Positions 27,027 to 37,065 are shown, counted from the first letter of the stretch. The stretch is 64,000 nt of DNA from an uncultured Phycisphaerales bacterium (GCA_903857265.1 CAIODZ010000011.1:60697-124696); one strand, 5' to 3'. A program made the numbers and translations. Notes: generated from the sequence alone by a model not told the origin.

Positions 27027-28397
27027 ATGGCTGGCGAACTGATTATTACCGTTAGCGGTCTCAGGGGTATTGTCGGCGAAAACCTCACCCCGCAAGTCGC
27101 TGCCGATTATGGTCGCGCGTTTGGCTAATTTCTGCGCTCGCGCAATCTCAACATCGGGAAATTAGTTGTCTGCCTGGGCCGCGACTCTCGGCCCAGCGGA
27201 CAATCTCTCGCCAATGCCGTAACCTCAGGTCTTACGTCCGTTGGCGTTAGCGTCATTGACCTCGGTATTGTCACCACACCTACCGTCGGCATTATGGTTC
27301 AGCATCTCGCCTGTGCTGGCGGCGTAATCATTACCGCTTCTCATAACCACTTACCATATAACGGTGTCAAACTGCTCCTCGATAACGCTATGGCGCCGCC
27401 TCCAGATGTCGCCGAGCAGATTAAAAATCGTTTTCTTAACAAGGATTTTGCCTCGGTTGATTCGCTGAAGCAGGGAACTGTCTCCGCGAACAACGAAGCC
27501 GATGATATTCACCTTGCCAAGGTCCTTCGTATCGTTGACCAAAAGGCAATCGCCAAGAAACAATTCAAAGTCGTCCTCGACAGCGTAAATGGAGCAGGGG
27601 GGCGACCTGGTGTAAAACTCCTTACGGCTCTCGGCTGTAAAATCACCCCTGTAAATACCGAACCGACGGGCCTGTTCGCTCATATGCCTGAACCAACCGC
27701 CGAAAATCTTACATCTCTTTGCGACGCCGCCAAAAACGCTCACGCTGACATCGGCTTCGCGCAGGACCCCGACGCCGACCGCCTCGCGATTGTTGATGAG
27801 ATGGGCGCATACATCGGCGAGGAATATACCTTGGCTCTTGCTGCCAAACTTATATTCAGCAAACAAACCGGCTCCGCCGCAGCAAACCTCTCAACCTCAC
27901 GTATGATTGACGACATTGCCAAATCAGCAGGGGGGCACGTTATCCGCACGCCCGTCGGCGAAGCAAACGTTGCCTCCGCGATGCTCCAAAATAACTGCAT
28001 CATCGGGGGTGAAGGCAACGGCGGCGTCATCGACCTCCGAATCGGCCCCATCCGCGATTCCCTCGTTGCTATGGCATTCGCCCTGCAATTGCTCGCACAG
28101 ACAGGCAAAACCGTTAGCCAGCTTGTCGGCGTAATACCGCGCTATTCGATGACCAAATACAAATTCCCCGCCGACAAGACAAAAATCAAACTCATCCTCG
28201 ATGCCGTTAAAAAACTTTTCCCTGATGCCAAAGTTGACTCTTCAGACGGCTTTCGTTTCGATTTTCCCGACGCCTGGATTCACATCCGCTCAAGCAACAC
28301 CGAACCCATCGTCCGCGTTATCGCCGAAACCAAAGACAAATCCGCCTCGGCCAAATATATCGACGCCGTCCTCAAAATTGCCCAAAATCCGGGCTAA
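27027..28397 (+). pseudogene. phosphomannomutase/phosphoglucosamine mutase-like gene with in-frame stop
   Basis: An alpha-D-phosphohexomutase frame begins at the ATG at 27027 (after GGGGA) with the family N-terminus ITVSGLRGIVG. A TAA at 27126-27128 interrupts it after residue 33. Reading continues in the same frame with GKLVVCLGRDSRPSG, then the phosphoserine loop TASHN, the metal loop DPDADR and the C-terminal sugar-phosphate loop RSSNTEP. A downstream restart (for example the ATG at 27294) would lack the first 89 codons, which form part of domain I. It is therefore a recent nonsense mutation, a base-call error, or a readthrough case. TAA ends other genes here, so recoding is not general. 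Confidence 0.8.
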
Positions 28398-28756
28398 AAA
28401 CCCCTTAGCTCCCACCTGTCATCTTTAATCAGGCAAAGTTGAAATTCCCCTCTGAATAATTTACCCGCAAATGAAATCTGCTGTTGAGTTTCGTCTTTTT
28501 TGATTAGACGGTATGTTCCGCAATCGGCTATTTCCACCCGGCCTTTGCCCTCGTTCACGCTGCCCTCGTAGCTCAAAAATTTAAGCGGATGGTCGAATAT
28601 CTTCATCGCCTCAATCGCCCTTTTCCCCCATTCTTCAGGCGGCTGTGCCAGCCGATATGTTTCCAAAATCCCGCCACGTTCCAGCATCAAATCCCAGTGC
28701 GTCGGCTCCGACTCTTTTTGGTGCCTCTGAACGACAAATTTCTTCGGTTCTTCCAT
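28394..28756 (-). CDS. LigD-type 3'-phosphoesterase domain protein
   Basis: A 120-residue stand-alone copy of the DNA polymerase LigD phosphoesterase (PE) domain. The motifs FVVQRHQ and THWDLMLE carry the His and Asp metal ligands, and GKGRVEIADCGTY follows. Such proteins trim 3' ends in repair in some bacteria. The frame opens with TTG at 28765, but the ATG at 28756 is preferred. Its stop codon overlaps that of the convergent mutase gene by three bases (28394-28397). No LigD ligase or Ku is in the window. Confidence 0.85.
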   Translation of the reverse strand: MEEPKKFVVQRHQKESEPTHWDLMLERGGILETYRLAQPPEEWGKRAIEAMKIFDHPLKFLSYEGSVNEGKGRVEIADCGTYRLIKKDETQQQISFAGKLFRGEFQLCLIKDDRWELRGF

Positions 28757-28945
28757 AGCCGGCAACTCTATATTAAAGTTTTAATCCTGCGATTAACAGG
28801 GCAATAAATCATAACAAAAAATTGTTGCTTTTGCCGAAGATATCTAATAAAATTCACGCCCTTCCAGCGATGTTTATTGTTGTGAGCATTTCGCCGCTCG
28901 CCAATATCTGGGTGGGTTCTTGAAAGGTTGTTGTGGACTATTATT

Positions 28946-31045
28946 ATGCTTGATAAATTCTTTAATCCGAAATCAGTTGCTATTGTAGGCGCCTCACGCC
29001 AAAAAGGTAAAGTCGGCTACGAAATCCTCAGGTCTATGATTGAAGCCGGTTTCCCCGGAACAATCTATCCCGTCAATTCCCAGGCCGACGAGGTCGAGGG
29101 GCTTAAGTGTTACCCCTCCCTTACTTCAATTGGACAGGTGCCGGACCTGGCGATTGTCGTCGTCCCGGCAAAGGGCGTCGCCGCCGTTATGCAGGAATGT
29201 GCCACCCTCGGCATAAAAGCCGTGGTTGTAATAACCGCCGGCTTCAAGGAAATCGGCGAGGAAGGCCGAAAGCTCGAACAACAAATTCTCCAGATTGCAA
29301 GACAAGCCGGAATACGAATCATTGGCCCCAATTGCCTCGGCCTAATCGTTCCTGCCAACAAGCTCAACGCAAGTTTTGGCGGCACGCTTCCCGCCGTCGG
29401 CTCTACCGGCTATATGTCGCAGTCCGGTGCGCTGCTCGCTGCCATTCTCGATATGGCAAACGCCAACAGCATCGGCTTCAGCAAGCTCGTCAGTATCGGT
29501 AACAAAGCCGATGTCGATGAAATTGATATCATCGAGGCCTTCGCGGATGACCCGGATACAAAAGTCATCGCCGGCTATCTCGAAAACATTACCGACGGAA
29601 ATACCTTTGTTCGCATCGCCGAACAAATCTCCCAGAAAAAACCCATCCTTCTTATGAAGGCAGGTGTTACCGCTGCGGGCGCAAAAGCCGCCTCCTCCCA
29701 TACCGGCTCGCTCGCGGGCAGCGACACCGCCTACGAAGCCGTATTCGAAAGGGCGGGCGTCATTCGTTGCTTCTCAATCAAATCACAGTTCGATTTTGCC
29801 CAGGGGTTCGCTTATCAGCCGCTTCCAAAAGGCGACTCCGTAGCCGTTATCACCAATGCGGGCGGCGCAGGTATTATGGCTGCCGACGCCATTGAAAAAC
29901 AACAGCTCACCTTCGCGAAATTAACCGACGAAACCCAAAAACGCCTCGCTTCGAAGCTTCCCGCCGCGGCCAATTTCCACAATCCCGTTGATGTCCTCGG
30001 CGACGCTCTCCCAGACCGTTATGAATTTGCCATTGATGTCGTCCTTGACGACCCAAACGTTGATGCGGTGGTGATACTGCTTACGCCACAGGCAATGACC
30101 GACGCCACAGGAACCGCTGAAGCTATTGTCAATGTCCTGAAGAGAAAACCCGGCAAACCCGTCTTCACCTGCTTCCTCGGCGCAGAAAAAGTCGCCAAAG
30201 GAAACGCCATTCTCAGGGACAACAATATTCCGCAGTACGATTCCCCCGAGGCCGCCGTTCTCACCATCAAGGTTATGGTTAATTATGTCCGCTGGAAGGC
30301 AAGACCGAAACGGATTGTCAAACTCTTCTCCGTCAATCGCCACAAAGTTGAAACTATCCTCCAGAGAAACCTCAGGCAGGGAACCCGTCAGATCGGCGAA
30401 GCCGAATCGAAAGAAGTTCTCGAGGCCTACGGCTTCGTAACGCCCAAGGACGCCGTTGCGAATACTGCTCTCCAGGCCGCGAACATTGCCGACCAGCTCG
30501 GCTACCCCGTCGTCCTCAAAATATGGTCCCCCGACATCATTCATAAATCAGACGTAGGCGGCGTCAAAATACACCTCGAAAATGCCCAGCAGGTTATGGA
30601 TGCCTTTGATCTCATGATGTTCAGAATCCCCAAAAAACTCCCCAATGCCAAAATTCTCGGCGTCCTTGTCCAGCAAATGTGCGGCGGCGGCAAAGAGCTT
30701 ATCCTCGGTATGAACCGCGACCCTCATTTCGGCCCCCTTATGATGTTCGGTATGGGCGGTACGATGGTCGAGATTATGCACGACGTAGCATTCTATCTCG
30801 CGCCGCTTACCGCTGAGGAGGCCAAACAAATGCTCGTCAGCACAAGAACTTATAAAATGCTTATCGGCGCAAGAGGACAGAAGGGCGTTGATATCGACGC
30901 CGTCGCGGAAGCCCTGCAGCGATTCTCTCAGCTTGTTACCGAATTCCCGGAAATTCAGGAAATGGACATCAATCCCTTTATGGTCGGACCGGCCGGTACA
31001 ACTCCCGTCGCCGTCGATGCCAGAATAAGGGTGGAAAAAGCTTAA
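28946..31045 (+). CDS. ADP-forming acyl-CoA synthetase (fused alpha-beta), acetate/acyl-CoA type
   Basis: A 699-residue fusion of the alpha and beta parts of NDP-forming acyl-CoA synthetases. The CoA-binding Rossmann domain starts with KSVAIVGASRQKGKVG. The phosphohistidine loop is SSHTGSLAGSD. The C-terminal half is an ATP-grasp domain (YGFVTPKDAVA, PVVLKIWSPDIIHKSDVGGV, MDINPFMV). It converts acyl-CoA, ADP and phosphate to acid and ATP, or the reverse. The frame opens with TTG at 28928, and the ATG at 28946 gives the usual N-terminus. It lies 16 bases before the CoA-transferase gene. Confidence 0.9.
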   Translation: MLDKFFNPKSVAIVGASRQKGKVGYEILRSMIEAGFPGTIYPVNSQADEVEGLKCYPSLTSIGQVPDLAIVVVPAKGVAAVMQECATLGIKAVVVITAGFKEIGEEGRKLEQQILQIARQAGIRIIGPNCLGLIVPANKLNASFGGTLPAVGSTGYMSQSGALLAAILDMANANSIGFSKLVSIGNKADVDEIDIIEAFADDPDTKVIAGYLENITDGNTFVRIAEQISQKKPILLMKAGVTAAGAKAASSHTGSLAGSDTAYEAVFERAGVIRCFSIKSQFDFAQGFAYQPLPKGDSVAVITNAGGAGIMAADAIEKQQLTFAKLTDETQKRLASKLPAAANFHNPVDVLGDALPDRYEFAIDVVLDDPNVDAVVILLTPQAMTDATGTAEAIVNVLKRKPGKPVFTCFLGAEKVAKGNAILRDNNIPQYDSPEAAVLTIKVMVNYVRWKARPKRIVKLFSVNRHKVETILQRNLRQGTRQIGEAESKEVLEAYGFVTPKDAVANTALQAANIADQLGYPVVLKIWSPDIIHKSDVGGVKIHLENAQQVMDAFDLMMFRIPKKLPNAKILGVLVQQMCGGGKELILGMNRDPHFGPLMMFGMGGTMVEIMHDVAFYLAPLTAEEAKQMLVSTRTYKMLIGARGQKGVDIDAVAEALQRFSQLVTEFPEIQEMDINPFMVGPAGTTPVAVDARIRVEKA

Positions 31046-31061
31046 AACAGGAAAATTTATT

Positions 31062-32924
31062 ATGGCTGATTTCAACTGGAAAGAAAAATATAAATCAAAA
31101 GTAACGACCGCAGAAACCGCGATGAAGCTCGTCAAGTCGGGCGACAACATCTTCATAGGCACCGCCTGCGCCCAGCCGCAGCACCTCGTCGCCGCGCTCG
31201 TTGAGCATTCCTCCCATATCTACGATGCACATATCGTTCACCTCCTTACTATGGGCAACGCTCCCTATACAGGCGAAAAATACCGCGAAAAATTCAAAAT
31301 GAACTCGTTTTTCATCGCCGACAACGTCCGCGAAGCGTTCAGCAAAGGCATCGGCGATTATTCCCCTATCTTTCTTTCCGAAATCCCCAACGAATTCGAA
31401 AGCGGCAGGATTCCTCTCGACGTCGCGCTTATATCTGTTACGCCGCCCGACGTCAACGGCCTCTGCTCCCTCGGTGTCTCAGTCGATATTGTCAAATCCG
31501 CCGCATCAAACGCCAAATACGTCCTCGCTCAGGTCAACTCCCGTATGCCGAGAACTTTCGGCGATTCATTTATCCACGTCAACAACATCGATTGCCTTGT
31601 CCCCTTTGACGAAGATGTCTTCGAAATCACCGTCCCCGAAACCGACGACGTCATGCGCCGCATTGGCGAAAATATCGCCCGGCTCGTCGAAGACGGCTCG
31701 ACTATCGAATGCGGCATCGGACGAATCCCCCAGACGCTCGCAGAATATCTCAAAGACAAAAAAGACCTCGGCATCCACACCGAAATGTTCAGCGACTGGA
31801 TTATCGACCTCATCGAATGTGGCGCTATTACCTGCGCCAAAAAAACCGTCAACCACGGCAAAATCGTCGCAAGTTTCTGTATGGGCACCAAACGCCTTTA
31901 CGAATACATCAACAATAACCCCTTCTTCGAGTTTTACCCCTCCGAATATGTAAATGACCCCCACCTCATCAGTCAGAACGAAAAAATGATTGCTATCAAC
32001 GTTGCTCTTGAAGTTGACCTCACAGGCCAGGTCTGCTCCGACTCCCTCGGATATCGCTTCTACAGCGGCATCGGCGGACAAGTTGACTTCACCAGAGGCG
32101 CAGCCAGAAGCAGGGGAGGAAAAGCTATTATCGCTATGCCCTCTACTGCCCGCTCAGGTGAGGTCAGCAGAATCGTCCCCCATCTCGCCGAGGGCGCAGG
32201 CGTCGTTACCACCCGCGGCGATGTTCATTACGTTGTTACCGAATATGGCATCGCTTATCTCCACGGCAAATCAATCCGCGAAAGGGTTCTCGACCTCATC
32301 AATATCGCCCATCCCAAGTTCCGAACCGAGCTTATTCAGGCCGCCAAGACACACAAATACATCTATGCCGACCAGATTGAGCTTGACTGGGACAAAGTCA
32401 GGTATCCTGCCGAGCTTGAACGTTATGATACCCTTCGCGACGGCACCCAAATCTTCTTCAGGCCCGTCAAGCCCAACGACGAGCACGAGCTTGCCGAAAT
32501 GCTTTACTCCCTCAGCGAAAAATCCGTCCAGACAAGATATATGACCCACACCATATCATTCCCCCACAAGGACGTCCAGCAGCTCACTAACATCAACTAC
32601 CAGAAGGATGTCGCCATCGTCGGCGTTGTCCCCGGCCCTTCAGGCGACGAGCACATTGTCGCTATGGCCCAGTATTTCCTCGACCCCAAAACCCAGTCCG
32701 CTGAAGTCGCCTTCATCGTCCACGATGAATGGCAGCAAAAAGGAATGGGCACCTACCTGCTCGATTATATTTGTAAAATTGCCAAGCAGAGGGGCGTTAA
32801 GCGGTTCTTCGCGAAGGTTATGCCGAGCAACAAGCCGATGCTCGCCATATTCCATAACTCCGGCTACAAGGTCAACACTACTTTCGACGGCGAGGTTTAC
32901 AATATATCCTATGACCTTGCTTGA
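31062..32924 (+). CDS. acetyl-CoA hydrolase/transferase fused to a GNAT acetyltransferase
   Basis: A 620-residue two-domain protein. Residues 1-440 are an acetyl-CoA hydrolase/4-hydroxybutyrate CoA-transferase-type domain (FIGTACAQPQHLV, GIGGQVDFTRGAARS, VTEYGIAYLHGKS). Residues about 465-620 are a GNAT domain whose acetyl-CoA loop is seen in EWQQKGMGTYLLDY. The fusion type is known in other bacteria. Here it sits between an acyl-CoA synthetase and a deacetylase, so the GNAT part may acetylate acyl-CoA enzymes. That target is inferred. Confidence 0.9.
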   Translation: MADFNWKEKYKSKVTTAETAMKLVKSGDNIFIGTACAQPQHLVAALVEHSSHIYDAHIVHLLTMGNAPYTGEKYREKFKMNSFFIADNVREAFSKGIGDYSPIFLSEIPNEFESGRIPLDVALISVTPPDVNGLCSLGVSVDIVKSAASNAKYVLAQVNSRMPRTFGDSFIHVNNIDCLVPFDEDVFEITVPETDDVMRRIGENIARLVEDGSTIECGIGRIPQTLAEYLKDKKDLGIHTEMFSDWIIDLIECGAITCAKKTVNHGKIVASFCMGTKRLYEYINNNPFFEFYPSEYVNDPHLISQNEKMIAINVALEVDLTGQVCSDSLGYRFYSGIGGQVDFTRGAARSRGGKAIIAMPSTARSGEVSRIVPHLAEGAGVVTTRGDVHYVVTEYGIAYLHGKSIRERVLDLINIAHPKFRTELIQAAKTHKYIYADQIELDWDKVRYPAELERYDTLRDGTQIFFRPVKPNDEHELAEMLYSLSEKSVQTRYMTHTISFPHKDVQQLTNINYQKDVAIVGVVPGPSGDEHIVAMAQYFLDPKTQSAEVAFIVHDEWQQKGMGTYLLDYICKIAKQRGVKRFFAKVMPSNKPMLAIFHNSGYKVNTTFDGEVYNISYDLA

Positions 32925-32939
32925 CGGGAGAATCTGATT

Positions 32940-34076
32940 GTGAGCGATAAACCCGCTGCCTTTATTTATTCGCCTCGCCTCGAAGAAATTTCCTATCCGC
33001 CCGAGCATCCTTTTAATACGACGCGGGCAAAAAAAACACGCGAAGTCATAAACTCTATGGGCCTGCTCGCCGCCCCCGACAGAATCGAAGTCCCCCCCGA
33101 ACCCGCCGATCGGATCGTCCTAAAAAAATTCCACACTGCCCGCTATCTGCATACCCTTCAGGACGCCTCAAAGGGCCAGTGGAATTACGAAGCCCTCCAA
33201 ATGGGCATCGGAACGACCGAATGTCCCGTCTTTAAGGGTGTATATGAGTACGCGGTCCTGGCAGTCGGGGCAACTATTACGGCAGCACAACTCATTCTCG
33301 ACGGCAAAGCAGGCGTTGCCTTCAATCCTTCGGGCGGCTTTCACCACGCCCACCCAGAGCTTGCTGCGGGCTTTTGCTATATAAACGACGTTGCCCTTGC
33401 CTGCGAAGTCCTTTCCGAGCAGGGCAAAAAAGTCCTCTACCTCGATGTTGATGTTCATTGCGGCGATGGCGTCACTGCCTTTTTCTATAATCGCTCCGAC
33501 GTTATGACAATTTCGCTCCACCAGAACCCCAGGACTCTTTTCCCAGGTACCGGCTTCGAAAATGAAATCGGCAAAGGCAAAGGTAAGGGCTACTGCGTCA
33601 ACATCCCTCTGCCCATCGGCACCTACGACGACGCCTATATGCTCGCAATCAAAGAAGTGGTCCTGCCCTTAATCGGCGCATTCAAACCCGATGTATTCGT
33701 CTTTGAGCTTGGCGCAGATGCCCTCGCGGGCGACCCGCTCGCCAATCTCCGCCTGACAAATAACGTTTACTCCGAAATCATTCATCACCTGCTCACCTTC
33801 AAAAAGCCCATCCTTATGACCGGTGGAGGCGGCTACAATGTCCCCAATACCATTCGTGCCTGGGCCCTTGCCTGGTCCGCACTTTGCGGCGCAGATTCCG
33901 AGCTTGACGCCAATATGCTTATGGGCGGAATTATGCTCCAGACCACCGAATGGCACGGCGGCCTGCGCGATAGAGAACTCCCCGTTAATTCCCAGCAGCG
34001 TGATGCCGTTATCCCTGCCCTCACCGCCACCCTCGATACCCTCAAGGCCACCGTCTTTCCCCTTCACGGCCTGTAA
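32940..34076 (+). CDS. acuC: AcuC-type histone deacetylase family protein
   Basis: A 378-residue zinc-dependent lysine deacetylase of the AcuC/class I HDAC family. The active-site motifs are GGFHHAHPELAAGFCYIND, LYLDVDVHCGDG and MTGGGGYN. In Bacillus, AcuC removes acetyl groups from acetyl-CoA synthetase and so reactivates it. The GTG start at 32940 follows GGGAG with a nine-base gap and lies 15 bases after the CoA-transferase/GNAT gene. An Acs gene lies 3 kb away. Confidence 0.9.
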   Translation: MSDKPAAFIYSPRLEEISYPPEHPFNTTRAKKTREVINSMGLLAAPDRIEVPPEPADRIVLKKFHTARYLHTLQDASKGQWNYEALQMGIGTTECPVFKGVYEYAVLAVGATITAAQLILDGKAGVAFNPSGGFHHAHPELAAGFCYINDVALACEVLSEQGKKVLYLDVDVHCGDGVTAFFYNRSDVMTISLHQNPRTLFPGTGFENEIGKGKGKGYCVNIPLPIGTYDDAYMLAIKEVVLPLIGAFKPDVFVFELGADALAGDPLANLRLTNNVYSEIIHHLLTFKKPILMTGGGGYNVPNTIRAWALAWSALCGADSELDANMLMGGIMLQTTEWHGGLRDRELPVNSQQRDAVIPALTATLDTLKATVFPLHGL

Positions 34077-34084
34077 GGCCTTTT
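34068..34084 (+). terminator. short hairpin with T-run after acuC
   Basis: GGCCT-GTA-AGGCC followed by TTTT spans the acuC stop codon. The stem is only five base pairs, so termination would be weak. Confidence 0.35.
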
Positions 34085-34114
34085 CCCGCTTGCTCTTTAG
34101 GAGTCTAATCGCTT

Positions 34115-35011
34115 ATGGCATATCTAATGCATATTGGATTCGATAACACAAGCCGTCTTTGCCGAGACGTTTACTATTTCGAATACAAAGGGATAAGATT
34201 TAAGCTCATTCAAAACAATATTAGAAAATACTGTGACGTCTTGCTGACTATTATACCTGGAAGAAACAATCAGGAAGCACAAAATATCGCTTATATTACC
34301 GCAGCAGAATTCCTAAGTGCCTTAAGTTGGGAAAACAATTCCCTTGTGAAGGTACATCATGAAGGAGGAATGGGTATCCCAGAAAATTTTCATCTCAAAA
34401 AGGCAAGATGCAGTATATACTCATGGCCACAAGTTCCATTTGTCGGTCGCGATGTTGGATATGACATATGCCGCATTCCCCAAATAGAAAACGATAATCA
34501 GAAAAATGCCCTCATCCTGTTTCGTGAAGCTTCAAGCTCGAACAATAAATACTTATCATTCCTTTTTTTCTGGCAGATATTGGAAATAGCCAACAGCGAT
34601 CCTATTGGTTGGATTAACAAAGTATATCGCAAAAATCGCAATAAAATAAGAGTTACGAATAATGAGATTCAAAGACTCCCCCTTAATGGTAACACCATCG
34701 GGTATTATTTCTATGACGACTGCCGTAATGCTATCGCTCACATTTTCAAGAGAGATACTGGAAAGAAAAAACTCAAACTGGATACACTCGAAGATAACAG
34801 CCGGATATCACATAGCGATTTGGTAATAAAGGAGTTTGCAAGATTTTACATAACAAATAATTTAGGACTTCAAAAATCAATGCTCCTTTTGAAAAGGTAT
34901 GATAGACGGTTCCCTGTATATGTCACAGAAAAAGAAGCTAATATATTTTCCGGAACTATCGCATACAAACGACTTTCACCTTTTGATAGTATAAAAAAGC
35001 GATGGCATTGA
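34115..35011 (+). CDS. AT-rich hypothetical protein with HEPN-like RNAIAH motif
   Basis: A 298-residue soluble protein whose base composition and codon use are clearly more AT-rich than those of its neighbours, which suggests recent transfer. Near the C-terminus, Arg204 and His209 form R-x4-H in DDCRNAIAHI, the pattern of HEPN ribonuclease domains. The preceding helical region (FFWQILEIANSD) fits such a fold. Some toxin and defence proteins use this motif. No partner antitoxin is adjacent. ATG at 34115, AGGAG at 34099-34103. Assignment beyond HEPN-like is not possible by reading. Confidence 0.65.
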   Translation: MAYLMHIGFDNTSRLCRDVYYFEYKGIRFKLIQNNIRKYCDVLLTIIPGRNNQEAQNIAYITAAEFLSALSWENNSLVKVHHEGGMGIPENFHLKKARCSIYSWPQVPFVGRDVGYDICRIPQIENDNQKNALILFREASSSNNKYLSFLFFWQILEIANSDPIGWINKVYRKNRNKIRVTNNEIQRLPLNGNTIGYYFYDDCRNAIAHIFKRDTGKKKLKLDTLEDNSRISHSDLVIKEFARFYITNNLGLQKSMLLLKRYDRRFPVYVTEKEANIFSGTIAYKRLSPFDSIKKRWH

Positions 35012-35154
35012 TGAAACATTAGAAAACACAAAAAAACTATCCTAGGAAAAATCAGTAGCCATCAAATAACGGCAAAGAGATAAGAGCGTTTTGTCAAAAC
35101 GGTCTGTCGAGGCACGTCAAACCGGCAATAAAAGCAAGCATTTCTCCGCATCCC

Positions 35155-35189
35155 TCAATCGTCAATCGGCAATCGAAAATTGGCAATCT
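35155..35189 (+). repeat. heptanucleotide array, five units
   Basis: TCAATCG, TCAATCG, GCAATCG, AAAATTG, GCAATCT in 7-bp register in the 267-base gap between the HEPN-like gene and lacI. Confidence 0.8.
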
Positions 35190-35233
35190 AAGATATATGC
35201 CTTTTTGTGCCGCTTTGTCCCTTGCTTTTTCGG

Positions 35234-35252
35234 TTATTATAGTTCATAATAA
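35234..35252. promoter_or_regulatory. inverted repeat, possible operator of the LacI-type regulator
   Basis: TTATTAT and ATAATAA form a perfect 7-bp inverted repeat with a 5-base spacer, overlapping a TATAGT -10-like sequence 27 bases before the regulator gene. LacI operators usually contain a central CG, which this lacks, so autoregulation is only a suggestion. Confidence 0.3.
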
Positions 35253-35278
35253 TAAAGGTTTAGAGGAAACGTATATCG

Positions 35279-36310
35279 ATGGCCGTAATTCAGTCAAATG
35301 GTGCGCCGACAATAAAAGAGATAGCCGCTCATTGCGGTGTAAGCCAGGCCACCGTCAGCCGGGTATTAAACAGTAATTACAAACACGGTTTTACCGTCAG
35401 GCCGGAGGTTTATCAGCGTATTATCGATACGGCCAACTCCCTCGGATATCGGCCAAACCTGGCAGCAAAAAATCTTGCTCGGCAAAAAACGAGCATAATC
35501 GCCATTCTCGGTTGCGACGTCGCACTGGGCTGGCCGGGAAACATTTATCAAACCGTAGTCGAGTCCTGCGTTCGTGAGCTGCACTCGGACTCGGGCGAAT
35601 ATGATGTTTGTATGTCCATTCCTAATCTGGCCAAAGACCGCTGCGAACTGCCCCCCTGGAAGGTCGATGGGGCGATTGTCCTTCAGCAATGTTCCCCCGA
35701 AACTATCGAAGTGCTGGAAAGGAACCATATTCCGTATGTGGTTATCAACGGCGTCGGGGGGCCGACGTGCTCATCGGTTATTCCTGATGATATTGAGGGG
35801 GCACGGCTGGCTATGCGTCACCTGGCCGAGCTTGGGCATACCCGGATAGCTTACGCGGGCCCCACCAGTGAGCACTATACTCATAGAAGTATCAGCGATA
35901 GGCATAACACATATCTTTCTGAATTGAAAATACGGGGGCTTGAGCCGGTGAAAGATCACGACAAGGCGTTTAGTTCCGCGACCGCCTTTCTGGCTTCTTC
36001 GATAATGAAACATCACGCGACGGCCATTCTGGCTTACGACCATATCGAGGCGATGAGAATCCTTCAGGGGGCTAATACGCTTGAAATTCCGATTCCGGAG
36101 CAGGTCAGCATGGTTTGCTTTAATGACGAGTACCTGTGCAGCATTGTTACTCCGCCCTTGACAACCGTGGCTGTTCCTTCGGAACAAATGGGGCAAGTCG
36201 CGGCCAATATGCTCCTTAAGCGGCTGAAATCGCCCGCCGATTTCCATCCTGAATGCGTTAAACTCCAGCAGAGTTTGATTGTTAGAGCTTCCACCGCGCC
36301 GGCAAAGTAA
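35279..36310 (+). CDS. LacI family transcriptional regulator
   Basis: A 343-residue regulator. The N-terminal helix-turn-helix is TIKEIAAHCGVSQATVSRVLN, followed by the hinge region (YRPNLAAKNLARQKT). A periplasmic-binding-protein-like effector domain runs to the end with PPLTTVAVPSEQMGQ. The effector is probably a sugar or nucleoside but cannot be read. The neighbouring genes (satP and acs, convergent) do not obviously fit a sugar regulon. ATG at 35279 after AGAGGAA. Confidence 0.92.
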   Translation: MAVIQSNGAPTIKEIAAHCGVSQATVSRVLNSNYKHGFTVRPEVYQRIIDTANSLGYRPNLAAKNLARQKTSIIAILGCDVALGWPGNIYQTVVESCVRELHSDSGEYDVCMSIPNLAKDRCELPPWKVDGAIVLQQCSPETIEVLERNHIPYVVINGVGGPTCSSVIPDDIEGARLAMRHLAELGHTRIAYAGPTSEHYTHRSISDRHNTYLSELKIRGLEPVKDHDKAFSSATAFLASSIMKHHATAILAYDHIEAMRILQGANTLEIPIPEQVSMVCFNDEYLCSIVTPPLTTVAVPSEQMGQVAANMLLKRLKSPADFHPECVKLQQSLIVRASTAPAK

Positions 36311-36320
36311 ATCTGCTGTT

Positions 36321-36400
36321 CTGCCTGCCCGGCGTAGCCCCTTGGGCGAAGTCGGGTCTTCTGCTTGCCACGGCGTAGTTTCTTAACGAAGCCGGGTCTT
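36321..36400 (+). repeat. tandem pair of 40-bp GAAGCCGGGTC-family repeats
   Basis: Two 40-bp units (36321-36360 and 36361-36400) share the pattern CTGC-TGCC-CGGCGTAG-CTT-GCGAAG-CGGGTCTT with several mismatches. Members of this family also lie at 52815, 52908, 53203, 56990 (inverse) and 59621 (inverse). Confidence 0.8.
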
Positions 36401-36404
36401 CCAT

Positions 36405-36995
36405 TTACGTCTTTTTCACCGGCCCCAAAGGCAATACTACCTTACCGTAGCACTCGTTCAAAACCTGTGCGAGGCCTGTGTATATGGCTGAAAAGCCGCA
36501 GAATATGCCCTCATAGCCGGCTGCTGTGCCAAGTTCGACGCTGCCGTTAAGGTATTTTATTGCGAGCATCCAAAACAGAACCGTCAGCGACAAAAACACC
36601 ACCTGCAAAGCCCTGTTCAATTTCAAAGTGCCGATGAACATTACAAACGTAAACAGACCCCACATAAATAGGTACGCTGCCATTCCTTCTTTTGCTGTGG
36701 CGTCCGCCCATCCGAGTTTCGGCGCGACTATGAGCCATACTAACGTGAGCCAGAAAAGGCCATAAGAGCAGAACGCCGTTGTCGCGAAGGTGTTGCCTTT
36801 TTTCCATTCCATTATGCCTGCGATAATCTGGGCTCCTCCGCCGTAAAATATGCCCATCGCAAGAATCATACTACTCATTCCGAAAAGCCCTGCGTTGTGC
36901 AGGTTTAAAAGGACCGTCGTCATTCCGAATCCCAGAAGCCCTAAGGGCGCAGGATTCCCCGTCTTGTCTTTCAACTCCGTTATATTTGCGTCCAT
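36405..36995 (-). CDS. satP: acetate/succinate transporter of the GPR1/FUN34/YaaH (SatP) family
   Basis: A 196-residue inner-membrane protein with six predicted helices. The family signature [14 protein letters not shown] lies at the first helix, and [15 protein letters not shown] follows. It moves acetate (or succinate) with protons. It lies downstream of acs on the same strand, so uptake and activation of acetate are linked. The start at 36995 follows GGAAAGGAAGAG on the minus strand. The 106-base gap to acs contains a heptad array. Confidence 0.9.
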   Translation of the reverse strand: MDANITELKDKTGNPAPLGLLGFGMTTVLLNLHNAGLFGMSSMILAMGIFYGGGAQIIAGIMEWKKGNTFATTAFCSYGLFWLTLVWLIVAPKLGWADATAKEGMAAYLFMWGLFTFVMFIGTLKLNRALQVVFLSLTVLFWMLAIKYLNGSVELGTAAGYEGIFCGFSAIYTGLAQVLNECYGKVVLPLGPVKKT

Positions 36996-37065
36996 ATTCT
37001 CTTCCTTTCCCTAATTCGTAAAATCCGCATCTTGCCCGCCTTTGGCGTGGCAGATTCGCATCCTT

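Noticed and set aside
27294..28397. Calling the mutase as an intact gene from the ATG at 27294
   Set aside because: This would remove the first 89 codons, which are clearly homologous and in the same frame upstream. A broken gene is the better reading.
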